This document shows positions 55,901-63,387 of a DNA stretch of 64,000 nt, one piece after another; position 1 is the first letter of the stretch, and each line of letters starts with the position of its first letter. The DNA comes from Gimesia alba (GTDB lineage: Bacteria > Planctomycetota > Planctomycetia > Planctomycetales > Planctomycetaceae), in contig NZ_CP036269.1 in the NCBI RefSeq assembly GCF_007744675.1, positions 1,007,501 through 1,071,500 on the forward strand, written 5' to 3'. The position numbers and the translations under genes are program-made. The notes below the pieces were generated by a model, which made no database searches, was not told the origin of the DNA, and worked only from the letters and a program-made list of their open reading frames with translations.

Positions 55901-56008
55901 GAGATTCGAAGTTCGGGAAAATCATTGATGCCCGAGGGCTTTGAAAAGAAAATCAAACCCAGGGAAATGGCGGATTTGATCGCCTATCTCATGGCACTGG
56001 AAAACTGA
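52937..56008 (+). CDS. PVC-type heme-binding dehydrogenase-like protein with HEAT repeats
   Basis: 1023 aa. Signal peptide (residues ~7-30). The N-terminal half is a beta-propeller of the planctomycete membrane-bound dehydrogenase type (LQNGFQMELLAAEPLVTDPV, VLEDVDGDGTFDRS, GLAFWKGGVYVS, and NGLKWGLD-like NNLKWGLDHQIYGAGG). About 490-880 consists of HEAT-like repeats (ALNDSEPEIRRAAVKLAEPK, DPRVRFQAAFTLGEIKDPRA). The C-terminus is a cytochrome c-like domain with CLTCH (902-906) and a possible distal Met at 998. Such proteins are abundant in planctomycetes and thought to oxidise sugars at the cell envelope. GAGGGGATTC precedes ATG. Confidence 0.9.
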   Translation: MKNRMFKQVGLLFLVAAFSAFFVVTAHLKSAENKEQSSPSLADALPHLEPTSPEKALKTFRLQNGFQMELLAAEPLVTDPVAMQYDENGLAYVIEMNDYPYTDKSKDEAWAEQKSAPIGKVRVLEDVDGDGTFDRSTIFADQLSWPTGLAFWKGGVYVSATPDIWYFKDTDGDHKADIKRKVFTGFRKYNVQAVMNNLKWGLDHQIYGAGGSNGGSIQSPAASKTDPINMGRRDFRFDAGTETFEVISGGARFGNTFDDWGNRFICNIRNPLMQIVLPSKYLVRNRYLPVASAINNAVDAGDTISVFRASPPEPWRVINAKRLSADPTSRSPRSEKSATGFVTSSAGVTIYRGTAYPKEYYGNAFIGEVAGNLVMRYLMTPDGVTYQAHRAHEKVEFLASTDNWFRPVNFLNAPDGTLHVLDMYRENIEHPWSIPDDIKAHLDLTSGRDRGRIYRMVPPEYPAGYQKPQPPRLGSADINTLVAELENPNVWWRDTAHRLIFERQDQAAIPLLNALLESSESSLARLHALWSLEGLNALSEANILQALNDSEPEIRRAAVKLAEPKLNQSESLRNQVLTLATDEDPRVRFQAAFTLGEIKDPRAAKALYQIVRRDYGDAWIRTAVLSSLSESTAEFLKSLLEDVEFAASPDAKPLLSQLANVIGTRKQVPEVTEILELAFRYRYPDQQQKTEAVQDEIVLAIGQGLKRGGQTILAFAKEDESGAAQLVRDRIARAKQVAADRTQTVPARQQAIELLSCTDLATAEADLLPLLAAREPQVIQVSVVEAFTSFTDTQIAELLLKQYPALTPSVRTEIVNRLLRRQNWILRLFAAISDRTVSITQIPQVRRTILLKSTNPEIKKQAARLFAGETLGPRREIIAQYQPALSFKSNLAAGKKVFKRECLTCHKLGSEGSEVGPNLATIKNRTAPEILVHVLDPNKEVSPNYLEYVVVTEDGLIETGIIVNETPSSITLKKAENKQITILRENIEEIRSSGKSLMPEGFEKKIKPREMADLIAYLMALEN

Positions 56009-56425
56009 CGATCATCAATCAGATGATCGAGGGCACATCCGGTTGTTGATGATTTCCCAACCGGGATGACTTATTAGCCGCAGGGCGTTAGCCCCGGTTC
56101 CTTCCATATGCAAAGAGGCATTCGAATTCAGAAACGCTACTTGGCACCCGAAAGGGCCTGCGAGACACTCCACACGTACACTCCTCATTTTGATTAAAAT
56201 GTAGAAATTTTTGACGAATTCTGTGGATCATCTCAATCCATTTTCGTTTTCATAGTAGAGACTCTATCTAAAGGGACGACTCGCTGTCTTGAGTCGTCCG
56301 GTTGATCAACTTTTTTGTAGGGCGGGCCTTCGTCAATACAAAAATCAACCACGCGTCTGGTGGCTTCCGTCGATCAGTTCGAAAGAACTGCGCGCAAGCG
56401 ACTTTACGCTTCAGGAGAACTCATC
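56009..56425. other. 417-base intergenic region with dispersed repeat
   Basis: Between the PVC heme protein and the heme peroxidase. No gene seen. It holds the second copy of the palindromic element (56074-56099) and the leader of the peroxidase gene with its AGGAGA ribosome-binding site at 56413. Confidence 0.6.
56074..56099 (-). repeat. dispersed semi-palindromic repeat, copy 2
   Basis: TTAGCCGCAGGGCGTTAGCC and the following six bases are the reverse complement of the element at 40305-40330 with a single difference. It contains GGGC-GTTA-GCCC, a small hairpin. Confidence 0.75.
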
Positions 56426-58696
56426 ATGCTATTTCGAAAACCCAATCGTCATCGCAGGGCCGCCCATCACTCATCTCATTTTTCAGCCGTTGAACACCTT
56501 GAAGATCGTCAACTTCTGTCGGCGGTGAATTCTCTCTCAACAGACATTATCGATTCGAGTACGGAGTGGAACACCATTACCGAATACGCGTCGATTGACG
56601 GGACCGGCAACAACATCGACAACCCGGAACTCGGTAGTGTCGGTACACAACTCATCAGGCTGGCCGAGGCCGATTATGGCGATGGCCTGTCGACTCCAGG
56701 AGGCGAAGACCGACCGAGTGCCCGCGAAATCAGTAATGTGATTGCAGCCGTAGATTCATACGAAACCAACGACCGCTATCTGACAGACATCCTCTGGGTC
56801 TGGGGACAATTCATCGATCATGACATCACCCTGACCGAAGCCGCTCACGATGAAGACGGCAATCCGCTGGAATCGTTTCCGATCGATGTTCCGACAGGTG
56901 ACCCATTCTTCGATCCCGATGGTTCCGGGGATGATGTCATTGGTCTGAACCGCTCCGCCTTCGAGTTAGACGAGAACGGAGTGCGACAGCAGATCAATCA
57001 GATTACCGCGTTCATCGATGGTTCTGGGATCTACGGTTCGGACGAAGAACTGGCGGCGGAGTTGAGAACCTTTGTTGGGGGGCAGCTGAAAACCAGTGAT
57101 GGTGACCTGCTGCCATACGGAGACGACGGATTCTTTCAGGCAGGCGATATTCGCGCCAATGAGAACGTGGCTTTGACTTCAATGCACACCATCTGGGTCC
57201 GCGAGCACAATCGGATTGCTTCTGAGTTGGCAGATGAAAACCCGGATCTGACTGATGAAGAACTGTACCAACAGGCTCGGCAGATCGTGATTGGCGAGTT
57301 GCAAGCGATTACGTTCAATGAATTCCTCCCGGCATTGTTCGGCACGGGGGTCGTCAGCGAATACATGGGATACGAGCCCTCGGTCGATCCCAGTATCGCC
57401 AATGAATTTTCCAATGCCGCCTATCGCTTCGGGCACACAATGCTGTCGTCCGAACTGTTGCGGCTTGACGAGACTGGGAATGTCGCCGACGAAGGCAATA
57501 TCGCGTTGTTGAACGCGTTTTTCAACCCGGGCGAACTGGAAGAAAATGGGGTTGATTCCCTGTTGCGCGGGGCCACTGTGAACGTGGCACAGGAAATCGA
57601 TAACGAACTCGTCGATGATGTTCGCAACTTCCTGTTTGGACCTCCGGGCGCCGGCGGTTTCGATCTGGCGTCGCTGAATATCCAGCGTGGCCGCGACCAT
57701 GGACTGGCGGACTATAACTCAACACGAGTTGCCCTGGGTCTGCCGGCCGTGGAAAGTTTCTCCGACATTTCATCTAATCCGGAAGTCGCTGCCAAACTGG
57801 AAGCACTGTACGGCACTGTCGATAACATTGACCTATGGGTCGGCGGTCTGGCCGAAGATCATTTGCCGGGATCGAGCATGGGCGAGACGTTCACTGCGAT
57901 TATCGTCGATCAGTTTGAGCGACTGCGCGACGGAGATCGTTTCTGGTACGAAAATGTATTCTCCGGTGCTGCATTGAAAGAAATCGACGGCACGACACTG
58001 GCTGATGTGATCGAACGCAACTCGGATGTTTCCGGGCTGCAGGAAAATGTGTTCTTTGCTCCCACTGTCATGCGGCTCGATCTGGCGGAAACCCATGCCA
58101 ACGACGTCACCATTCGCGAGAAAAACGGGAATCTGGAAGTGGTCGACAACAGAACGCATCAGGTCATCGGCAGTCAGTCACTGGACAGCGTCGAACGTTT
58201 GATGCTGACAAGTACCAACAACGGGTCGCAACGCGTCACCCTTGAAGGCATCACTGTCGCAGATCTCCCCGGCGGTCTGGTCGTGGAAGCGGGCAAAGGC
58301 CGCGCTGACACATTGATTGTGAACGGGACGGACCAAAGCGATACGATAATTGTGAACGATGGTGTTGTTGATGTCTCCGGTATGCAACTGGAATTCACCG
58401 GCATGGAGCGGATTGTGATTCGGGGCACGGATGCAGATGACACGATTGAAGTGGCTGACGGCGTGGATATCGACGTCGACATACTCGACATCATCGGCGG
58501 GGACCACATGCACAAAGGCCCTCGTGGTGGAGAGCGCATGGCGCATCGTCCGGACGATCACCGCCCCCCACAAGGATCGAACCAGCAAAGGCCTGGGGAT
58601 CAACGTGACGATAGGCACGAAATGCTGGATCAGGTCTTTGCTTCCAGTGACCTTGATCCTGTGTTAGGGATGCCGCCTGGCAAACGCCGTCGCTAG
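56426..58696 (+). CDS. animal-type (myeloperoxidase-like) heme peroxidase with LEDRQLLSA signal
   Basis: About 756 aa from the ATG at 56426 (AGGAGA upstream). The N-terminus FSAVEHLEDRQLLSA is the planctomycete export-type motif. The peroxidase domain shows all key sites of the myeloperoxidase family: distal Gln128, Asp131 and His132 in WGQFIDHDITLT; Arg243 and Glu246 in GDIRANENVALTSMHT; proximal His337 in AYRFGHTMLSS; and Asn418 in LNIQRGRDHGLADY. Where myeloperoxidase has a Met heme link there is Asn247. The C-terminal ~150 residues hold short beta-repeats (LIVNGTDQSDTIIVN) and a His/Gly/Pro-rich tail. It is probably an exported halide or phenol-oxidising peroxidase. Its stop codon lies in the 94-bp repeat. 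Confidence 0.9.
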   Translation: MLFRKPNRHRRAAHHSSHFSAVEHLEDRQLLSAVNSLSTDIIDSSTEWNTITEYASIDGTGNNIDNPELGSVGTQLIRLAEADYGDGLSTPGGEDRPSAREISNVIAAVDSYETNDRYLTDILWVWGQFIDHDITLTEAAHDEDGNPLESFPIDVPTGDPFFDPDGSGDDVIGLNRSAFELDENGVRQQINQITAFIDGSGIYGSDEELAAELRTFVGGQLKTSDGDLLPYGDDGFFQAGDIRANENVALTSMHTIWVREHNRIASELADENPDLTDEELYQQARQIVIGELQAITFNEFLPALFGTGVVSEYMGYEPSVDPSIANEFSNAAYRFGHTMLSSELLRLDETGNVADEGNIALLNAFFNPGELEENGVDSLLRGATVNVAQEIDNELVDDVRNFLFGPPGAGGFDLASLNIQRGRDHGLADYNSTRVALGLPAVESFSDISSNPEVAAKLEALYGTVDNIDLWVGGLAEDHLPGSSMGETFTAIIVDQFERLRDGDRFWYENVFSGAALKEIDGTTLADVIERNSDVSGLQENVFFAPTVMRLDLAETHANDVTIREKNGNLEVVDNRTHQVIGSQSLDSVERLMLTSTNNGSQRVTLEGITVADLPGGLVVEAGKGRADTLIVNGTDQSDTIIVNDGVVDVSGMQLEFTGMERIVIRGTDADDTIEVADGVDIDVDILDIIGGDHMHKGPRGGERMAHRPDDHRPPQGSNQQRPGDQRDDRHEMLDQVFASSDLDPVLGMPPGKRRR

Positions 58697-58786
58697 ACTG
58701 TGTCCCGTTTTACTGTAGCGTTTCCAAGGCCATTTGGACCGAGTATCTGAGATTGAAACACGCTATGGTCAAATGTGATGCGCTCC
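58693..58786 (+). repeat. 94-bp dispersed imperfect-hairpin repeat, copy 2
   Basis: Same length and ends as the copy at 42917-43010, about 87 percent identical by hand count. It begins CTAGACTGTGTCC, so its TAG terminates the heme peroxidase gene. The two arms TTTTACTGTAGCG and CGCTATGGTCAAA can pair imperfectly. Confidence 0.85.
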
Positions 58787-58935
58787 AGTAGCTGGCGGAT
58801 GACTTTTTGCTGACCACGCCGATCTGTCCCCACTTCACCAGGTCCAGAACTTGATCTCGGGATCAGGATTCTGGATCTGGTAAGGTGCAGGCGATGATGC
58901 ACAGTCTTCGTTGAATCCAGGTTTTGAAACAATCT

Positions 58936-59367
58936 CTATTTCGAAGTGAGCTGGAAGTCGAATACGTTTTCGCCCGCTTTGACTTCTTCGGTCAGTGTGG
59001 ACTTCGTGTTATATTTCGCAGGGACTGTTTCTTTGAATGGTGCCGCGCCTGCGCCGCCTTCTTCTTCGGAATTGTCATTCTGGACTGTTGTGATGCTGAT
59101 TGTATGCGTACCGATTTTGGCACCTTTGGTGTCACCCACATAGATCAATTCATATTTGCCAGCATCGTCAGTTGTCCCCATAGAAGAGCGACCACTCTCC
59201 GGGCTGAACACAACCATGACTCCTGCCAGCGGTTTTTCATCCATGGTGACGGTTCCTGTGACTGTTCCCAGGTCGGGTTGATCACCGGGAGTATTTGAAC
59301 ATCCACTGGAGATGAGACACAGGAAAGTGAAAAGTAAACTAAATTTCCAGTGAGCTGCGAATGTCAT
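58936..59367 (-). CDS. small lipoprotein with carboxypeptidase-regulatory-like fold
   Basis: 143 aa from the ATG at 59367, which has CAGGAGA six to seven bases upstream. Lipobox LISSGC. The rest is one beta-sandwich of the carboxypeptidase-regulatory (CarboxypepD_reg-like) type: GTVTGTVTMDEKPLAGVMVV, then GTTDDAGKYEL and GTHTISITTV. Small lipoproteins of this type often follow DUF1559 genes in planctomycetes, as here. Function unknown. Confidence 0.85.
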   Translation of the reverse strand: MTFAAHWKFSLLFTFLCLISSGCSNTPGDQPDLGTVTGTVTMDEKPLAGVMVVFSPESGRSSMGTTDDAGKYELIYVGDTKGAKIGTHTISITTVQNDNSEEEGGAGAAPFKETVPAKYNTKSTLTEEVKAGENVFDFQLTSK

Positions 59368-59509
59368 GAAAGTCTCCTGAGCGCGATGAAATTTTTTAAG
59401 AGAAATCAAATGCTGAATGATTTTGAAAGGGAATCATAGTATGGCCAAGATCACAGAACAAGTTGGTGCACGATCCAGGTCTGATTATGGTTTTATGAGA
59501 ACAATAATA

Positions 59510-59544
59510 AAGGGACAAGCAGTTTCAATCACTGCTTGTCCCTT
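59510..59544 (-). terminator. hairpin between DUF1559 gene and lipoprotein gene
   Basis: AAGGGACAAGCAGT (59510-59523) pairs perfectly with ACTGCTTGTCCCTT (59531-59544), a 14-bp stem with a 7-base loop. On the minus strand the 3' arm is followed by TTATTATTG, a modest U-rich tail. It may terminate the DUF1559 transcript or only attenuate it, since the lipoprotein gene follows on the same strand. Confidence 0.75.
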
Positions 59545-59578
59545 ATAATCTGGTTTTAGTGAATTTTAAGACAGGGCC

Positions 59579-60583
59579 TTAATACTCACCAACAACATTG
59601 CCATCATCGATTCCGATCAGGTACTCAAAAGTACTGTCGTTTGCGATAGTAGCGGCTTTGTGGTCGATGTTTTCGCTGAGAAATTTAATGCGGCCATCGC
59701 CAAACAGGAAATGGGCACCGCCTACATGACGGCTGCTGAAGGCAATTCTTCCCTGTCCTGAAGAGGCGTTGGCGTTGATTGGGGCCGCACCACCTCCAAA
59801 AATGGAGATCAATCCCTGGTTGGAACTGGAGCCAGCAGAACTGATGGCAGGACCAGTAGCGTTATAATCGCGGGCTGCATACAGGGCACCGGCAAATGCT
59901 TTGTTGTTGCCGAGTTTGTAAGCGCGTTCGCCGGCCAGAATTACATTACTGCTGCCATCTGATAAATCACGCATTTTAATTGAGCTATTGCGGAAAAACG
60001 CGCCATTGGCCGTGCTGGCGGGATCAGATCCCTGGTCTTTCTTTAAACCATAGGAGCTGTTTGACGCAATATAGTTTGTAACCGCCAGACCGTATTCTGA
60101 CCCTCCGGTTGCTTTAATTCTGCGGCCTGCTTCGTCATGAATTTGGGGACCTGTGTCAGAAGGGCAACGGAAGACAGGCAGGGTCTGCCGCATGGTAGTA
60201 CGAATGGTGGCATTATTGAGTACCGTTGATACGGGAACGGTGCCCACATTGAGCTGATTAAACAGCGGCGCCTGATCGAGATAAGGCAGCAATAAGGCAT
60301 TCCAGGCCCAGTGACCTTCATTGTCAACCACCACGCCGCCATTGGTAGGCAGGATTTCTTCCACATAACCGGGAGGGAATGTGCGAAACGTTTCGTGATA
60401 GTTGTGCATTGCCAGCCCCATTTGCTTCAAATTATTTTTGCAGGTGCTTCTGCGGGCGGCTTCACGTGCTTGCTGTACGGCAGGTAAAAGTAATGCAATG
60501 AGAATCGCAATAATGGCGATCACGACCAGTAACTCAATCAGGGTAAAGCCCCGTTGAGAACGCGAGCGACTAAACTTGTTCAT
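59579..60583 (-). CDS. DUF1559 protein with type IV pilin-like N-terminus
   Basis: 334 aa. A full prepilin signal [20 protein letters not shown] is followed by [20 protein letters not shown], the standard DUF1559 block, and near the C-terminus [20 protein letters not shown], the HxxxxxDG motif. CAGGAACG lies upstream of the start. It is transcribed towards the small lipoprotein gene, with the hairpin at 59510-59544 between. Confidence 0.9.
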   Translation of the reverse strand: MNKFSRSRSQRGFTLIELLVVIAIIAILIALLLPAVQQAREAARRSTCKNNLKQMGLAMHNYHETFRTFPPGYVEEILPTNGGVVVDNEGHWAWNALLLPYLDQAPLFNQLNVGTVPVSTVLNNATIRTTMRQTLPVFRCPSDTGPQIHDEAGRRIKATGGSEYGLAVTNYIASNSSYGLKKDQGSDPASTANGAFFRNSSIKMRDLSDGSSNVILAGERAYKLGNNKAFAGALYAARDYNATGPAISSAGSSSNQGLISIFGGGAAPINANASSGQGRIAFSSRHVGGAHFLFGDGRIKFLSENIDHKAATIANDSTFEYLIGIDDGNVVGEY

Positions 60584-61055
60584 AGAGTCGTTCCTGTCTT
60601 TCTAAACCGAATCCGGATAACAATATCTTCAACTGGAATAATGAATAAAAATAGTCCAGAGAAACGCAAAAATTGTAGGATCAGACCTCTATTCAGGTGG
60701 CCTGACAGATAAGAGGCTGAGGAAATGCTTCACCAAACACCCTGTTCTAGTGAACAATATTCAAGGTGCCCTCATTAAGCATTCGTATGCAAAAGCAGTG
60801 ATTTACCTGAAAATTTTTCAAAAATAATTGTTTTCCACATAAAAGAGTCCTGTTTAGTGCTCACATGTTACTTTTTGCATCACAGTTACCTAAATCTAGT
60901 TTAGAATTGACGAGCGGGTGGCGAATTTTCGCATTAAAGATCATTTATGAATAGAATTCGGAAGTAAGTTGCCGGGAGTTTGTACGATAGCTTGATAGGC
61001 GGCTTCATTTTCTGTGTCAGAAGCTGAGAGTTTGTATCGTTATAAAGAAGGTTTC
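60584..61055. other. 472-base divergent intergenic region
   Basis: AT-rich stretch between the DUF1559 gene (minus) and the ECF sigma gene (plus). No gene seen; it must hold promoters for both, but I find no match good enough to place. Confidence 0.5.
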
Positions 61056-61613
61056 ATGAGCAACGACCTGGAAAATGCCGCCTTGCCCGACGATTTGCAG
61101 ATGCAGTTTCTGCATGAGTTTACGCAGCATCGGAACCAGATTTATTCCTACATCTATTCTCTGCTGCCGAATCGGGATGATGCCGAAGACGTTTTTCAGC
61201 GAACCAGCCTGATTCTCTGGAAAAAGTTTCCGGAATATGATGCGACCTGCAGCTTTTTCTCCTGGGCGTGTGGCGTGGCGTTCTACGAAGTGAAAAACTT
61301 TATTCGAGTTGCACAGAGAAAACGGTTACAATTTCGAGAAGATGTAATTCAGCAACTGGCTGATGAAAGAGCGGGGATTCCTCAGCTGAAATGGAATCAG
61401 CGGGCCACTGCGTTACAGGACTGTATTAAAAAGCTGAAAGAGAAAGATCGTCACCTGGTGGATCAGGTCTACCGGGATCAGACGCCTGTCAAGGAGGCCG
61501 CCGAAGCAGTCGGGGCCGCCGTTCAGACACTATATAACAGGCTCAACCAGATTCGTCATCAATTGACTCACTGTATTGAACGCACAATGTCCTTTACAGG
61601 AGAGGGAAAATGA
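61056..61613 (+). CDS. ECF RNA polymerase sigma factor (planctomycete/Verrucomicrobium type)
   Basis: 185 aa from the ATG at 61056 (AAGAAGG five bases upstream); a GTG at 61014 would add 14 residues. Region 2: FTQHRNQIYSYIYSLLPNRD, DAEDVFQRTSLILWKKF and SFFSWACGVAFYEVKNF; region 4: DQTPVKEAAEAVGAAVQTLY and NRLNQIRHQL. It matches the ECF group typical of Rhodopirellula-like planctomycetes, encoded in front of FecR-type genes. It is translationally coupled with the next gene (ATGA overlap), so it most likely controls, or is controlled by, that FecR-domain protein. Confidence 0.9.
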   Translation: MSNDLENAALPDDLQMQFLHEFTQHRNQIYSYIYSLLPNRDDAEDVFQRTSLILWKKFPEYDATCSFFSWACGVAFYEVKNFIRVAQRKRLQFREDVIQQLADERAGIPQLKWNQRATALQDCIKKLKEKDRHLVDQVYRDQTPVKEAAEAVGAAVQTLYNRLNQIRHQLTHCIERTMSFTGEGK

Positions 61614-63307
61614 ATCAAAGCAATCAGCAAAACGAACTCCTGTATGAACTTTTCGGTGCGTTGTGTAATGAAACGATTACACCAGAGCAACATCAACAAC
61701 TGCAGGATATTCTGGCGACAGACTCCGATGCCCGATTGAAGTATTTTAACTACATGGAGCTGCATCTGAATCTGGAGCGGCTGCACGATGAACAGCCTGA
61801 GCCCGAGATCGATTTTCATTTTCATACACAGACACTGCCGGCAACCGAAGCAAAGACTCCCGCAAGTCGGTCATTGAAAGCGCCGCAGGCATTGTGGCTG
61901 TTGCTGACTGCTGTCTGCGCTGCGATCGTGGGCGGCTTTCTGTTTCTCAATCAATCTCCCTCTCCAGCACCACAAATCAGCCAAGAGATGACCCCTGAGA
62001 AGACTTCGGTTGCGAAAGTCACTCAAACGGCAGCCGTCCGATTTGCCGAAGGGGCGCCGTTTCTGAAAGTGGGTTCGACCATTGAAGCCTATCAGGAATA
62101 CGCGATTTCAGAAGGACAGGTTCAGCTCGTGTTTGCCAACGGTGCGGAAGTCATCCTCACTGGACCGGCTGTATTTGAAAGTGAAGGGGACGAGCATCTG
62201 GCGGTCCGCTACGGTTCCTGTTCTGTGTTTGCTCCTGATGGCGCTGAAGGATTTACGGTGGAAACGCCGCTCTCCAATGTCGTCGATTATGGTACCCGGT
62301 TTTCTGTGAATGTTTCGGAAGCGGGAAATACCGACGTGCAAGTCATCGAAGGCGAAACCGATGTCCGACCGATTAAGCTGGATGAGAATACCGGGGTTGC
62401 CGCAAAACGTCTAACCAAAGGCATGGCTCAGCGTTTAACCACCAATAATGGTCTCGTTGTAAATGAAATTCCCTTTGATCGTGCGCAATATGTTTCCGAA
62501 TTGCCAGATCGTGTGATCTCCTATAACACGACTTTAGGCCCGCGTCGAAAAGCAGAAGATCTGACGAGCGTCAAAATTCAGCGTGGGGGAACCGCTTATG
62601 AGTACGCGGTTGAGGATTTGATCGGGATTGAGCTAACGCATTACAAAGGCAGATCTTTTCTGACTCGCGATGATGGCGTTGACCCCGCTATGGATGGGAA
62701 TCCACTGACATTACGCCGGCATCTGCTGGATCAGGATCGCAGCCTGCTGACCGGGGTGGTGAATCCCTTTGGCTCTGAAACGCCGTTAACTGAGCCTCCT
62801 GTGATGAATGAAGTGGAAGATCCGAACCAGCCTAATACGCCCGGGATGGCGATTCGGTTCCGCAAGCCCGTGGTGAATGATGCAGGGCCGGATATTGTTC
62901 TGTTTGATCTGCAAGTCATCGTGCATACAACAACAGGTGATGCGTTTTATGTCACTCCCTTACCGTTTACTTCCCAACGCAAAACGCACAAAATAGAGCA
63001 GTTTGATATCGACCTCGCTTCACCTGAAGCAAAGCCGTTAGAGAAATTCTGGTTACATCTGTTTAATAAAAATCAACAGGCAGGCATTGGTTCCCGCAGT
63101 GAACTGGAAACCGCTTCCGGCAACGGGGGCAATTTGCATATCGTCGGTGCCAAGGCATTGGCGGTCGGCATTGATCTGTCTGATCTGGGTTTTGCTGAAG
63201 GTGAAACCGTGGAAGGTTTATTTATTCAGGATGCCCAGGATAACGTTGACGTGATTGATCCGGTGTTTATCGCCGGGCTCCCCCCCTTGAAACACTCCAA
63301 AAAATAA
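61610..63307 (+). CDS. FecR-domain transmembrane protein
   Basis: 565 aa. Residues 1-90 form a cytoplasmic region with an acidic N-terminus (LYELFGALCNETITPEQHQQ), the anti-sigma-like part; a membrane helix follows at about 95-115; then the FecR domain at ~135-260 (FAEGAPFLKVGSTIEAYQEY, LTGPAVFESEGDEHLAVRYG, VVDYGTRFSVNV). The C-terminal ~280 residues are beta-rich and unassigned. In planctomycetes this arrangement of ECF sigma, FecR and a PSD1-type cytochrome protein is common. It probably senses an envelope signal and holds the sigma factor (inference). Confidence 0.85.
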   Translation: MNQSNQQNELLYELFGALCNETITPEQHQQLQDILATDSDARLKYFNYMELHLNLERLHDEQPEPEIDFHFHTQTLPATEAKTPASRSLKAPQALWLLLTAVCAAIVGGFLFLNQSPSPAPQISQEMTPEKTSVAKVTQTAAVRFAEGAPFLKVGSTIEAYQEYAISEGQVQLVFANGAEVILTGPAVFESEGDEHLAVRYGSCSVFAPDGAEGFTVETPLSNVVDYGTRFSVNVSEAGNTDVQVIEGETDVRPIKLDENTGVAAKRLTKGMAQRLTTNNGLVVNEIPFDRAQYVSELPDRVISYNTTLGPRRKAEDLTSVKIQRGGTAYEYAVEDLIGIELTHYKGRSFLTRDDGVDPAMDGNPLTLRRHLLDQDRSLLTGVVNPFGSETPLTEPPVMNEVEDPNQPNTPGMAIRFRKPVVNDAGPDIVLFDLQVIVHTTTGDAFYVTPLPFTSQRKTHKIEQFDIDLASPEAKPLEKFWLHLFNKNQQAGIGSRSELETASGNGGNLHIVGAKALAVGIDLSDLGFAEGETVEGLFIQDAQDNVDVIDPVFIAGLPPLKHSKK

Positions 63308-63387
63308 TAGCGAACTTAATGTGATGTGATCCGAAGGATAGAAATCGTTTTGTCTTCCGCATCAAAATAATGAAAGAGGCCTTGTTC

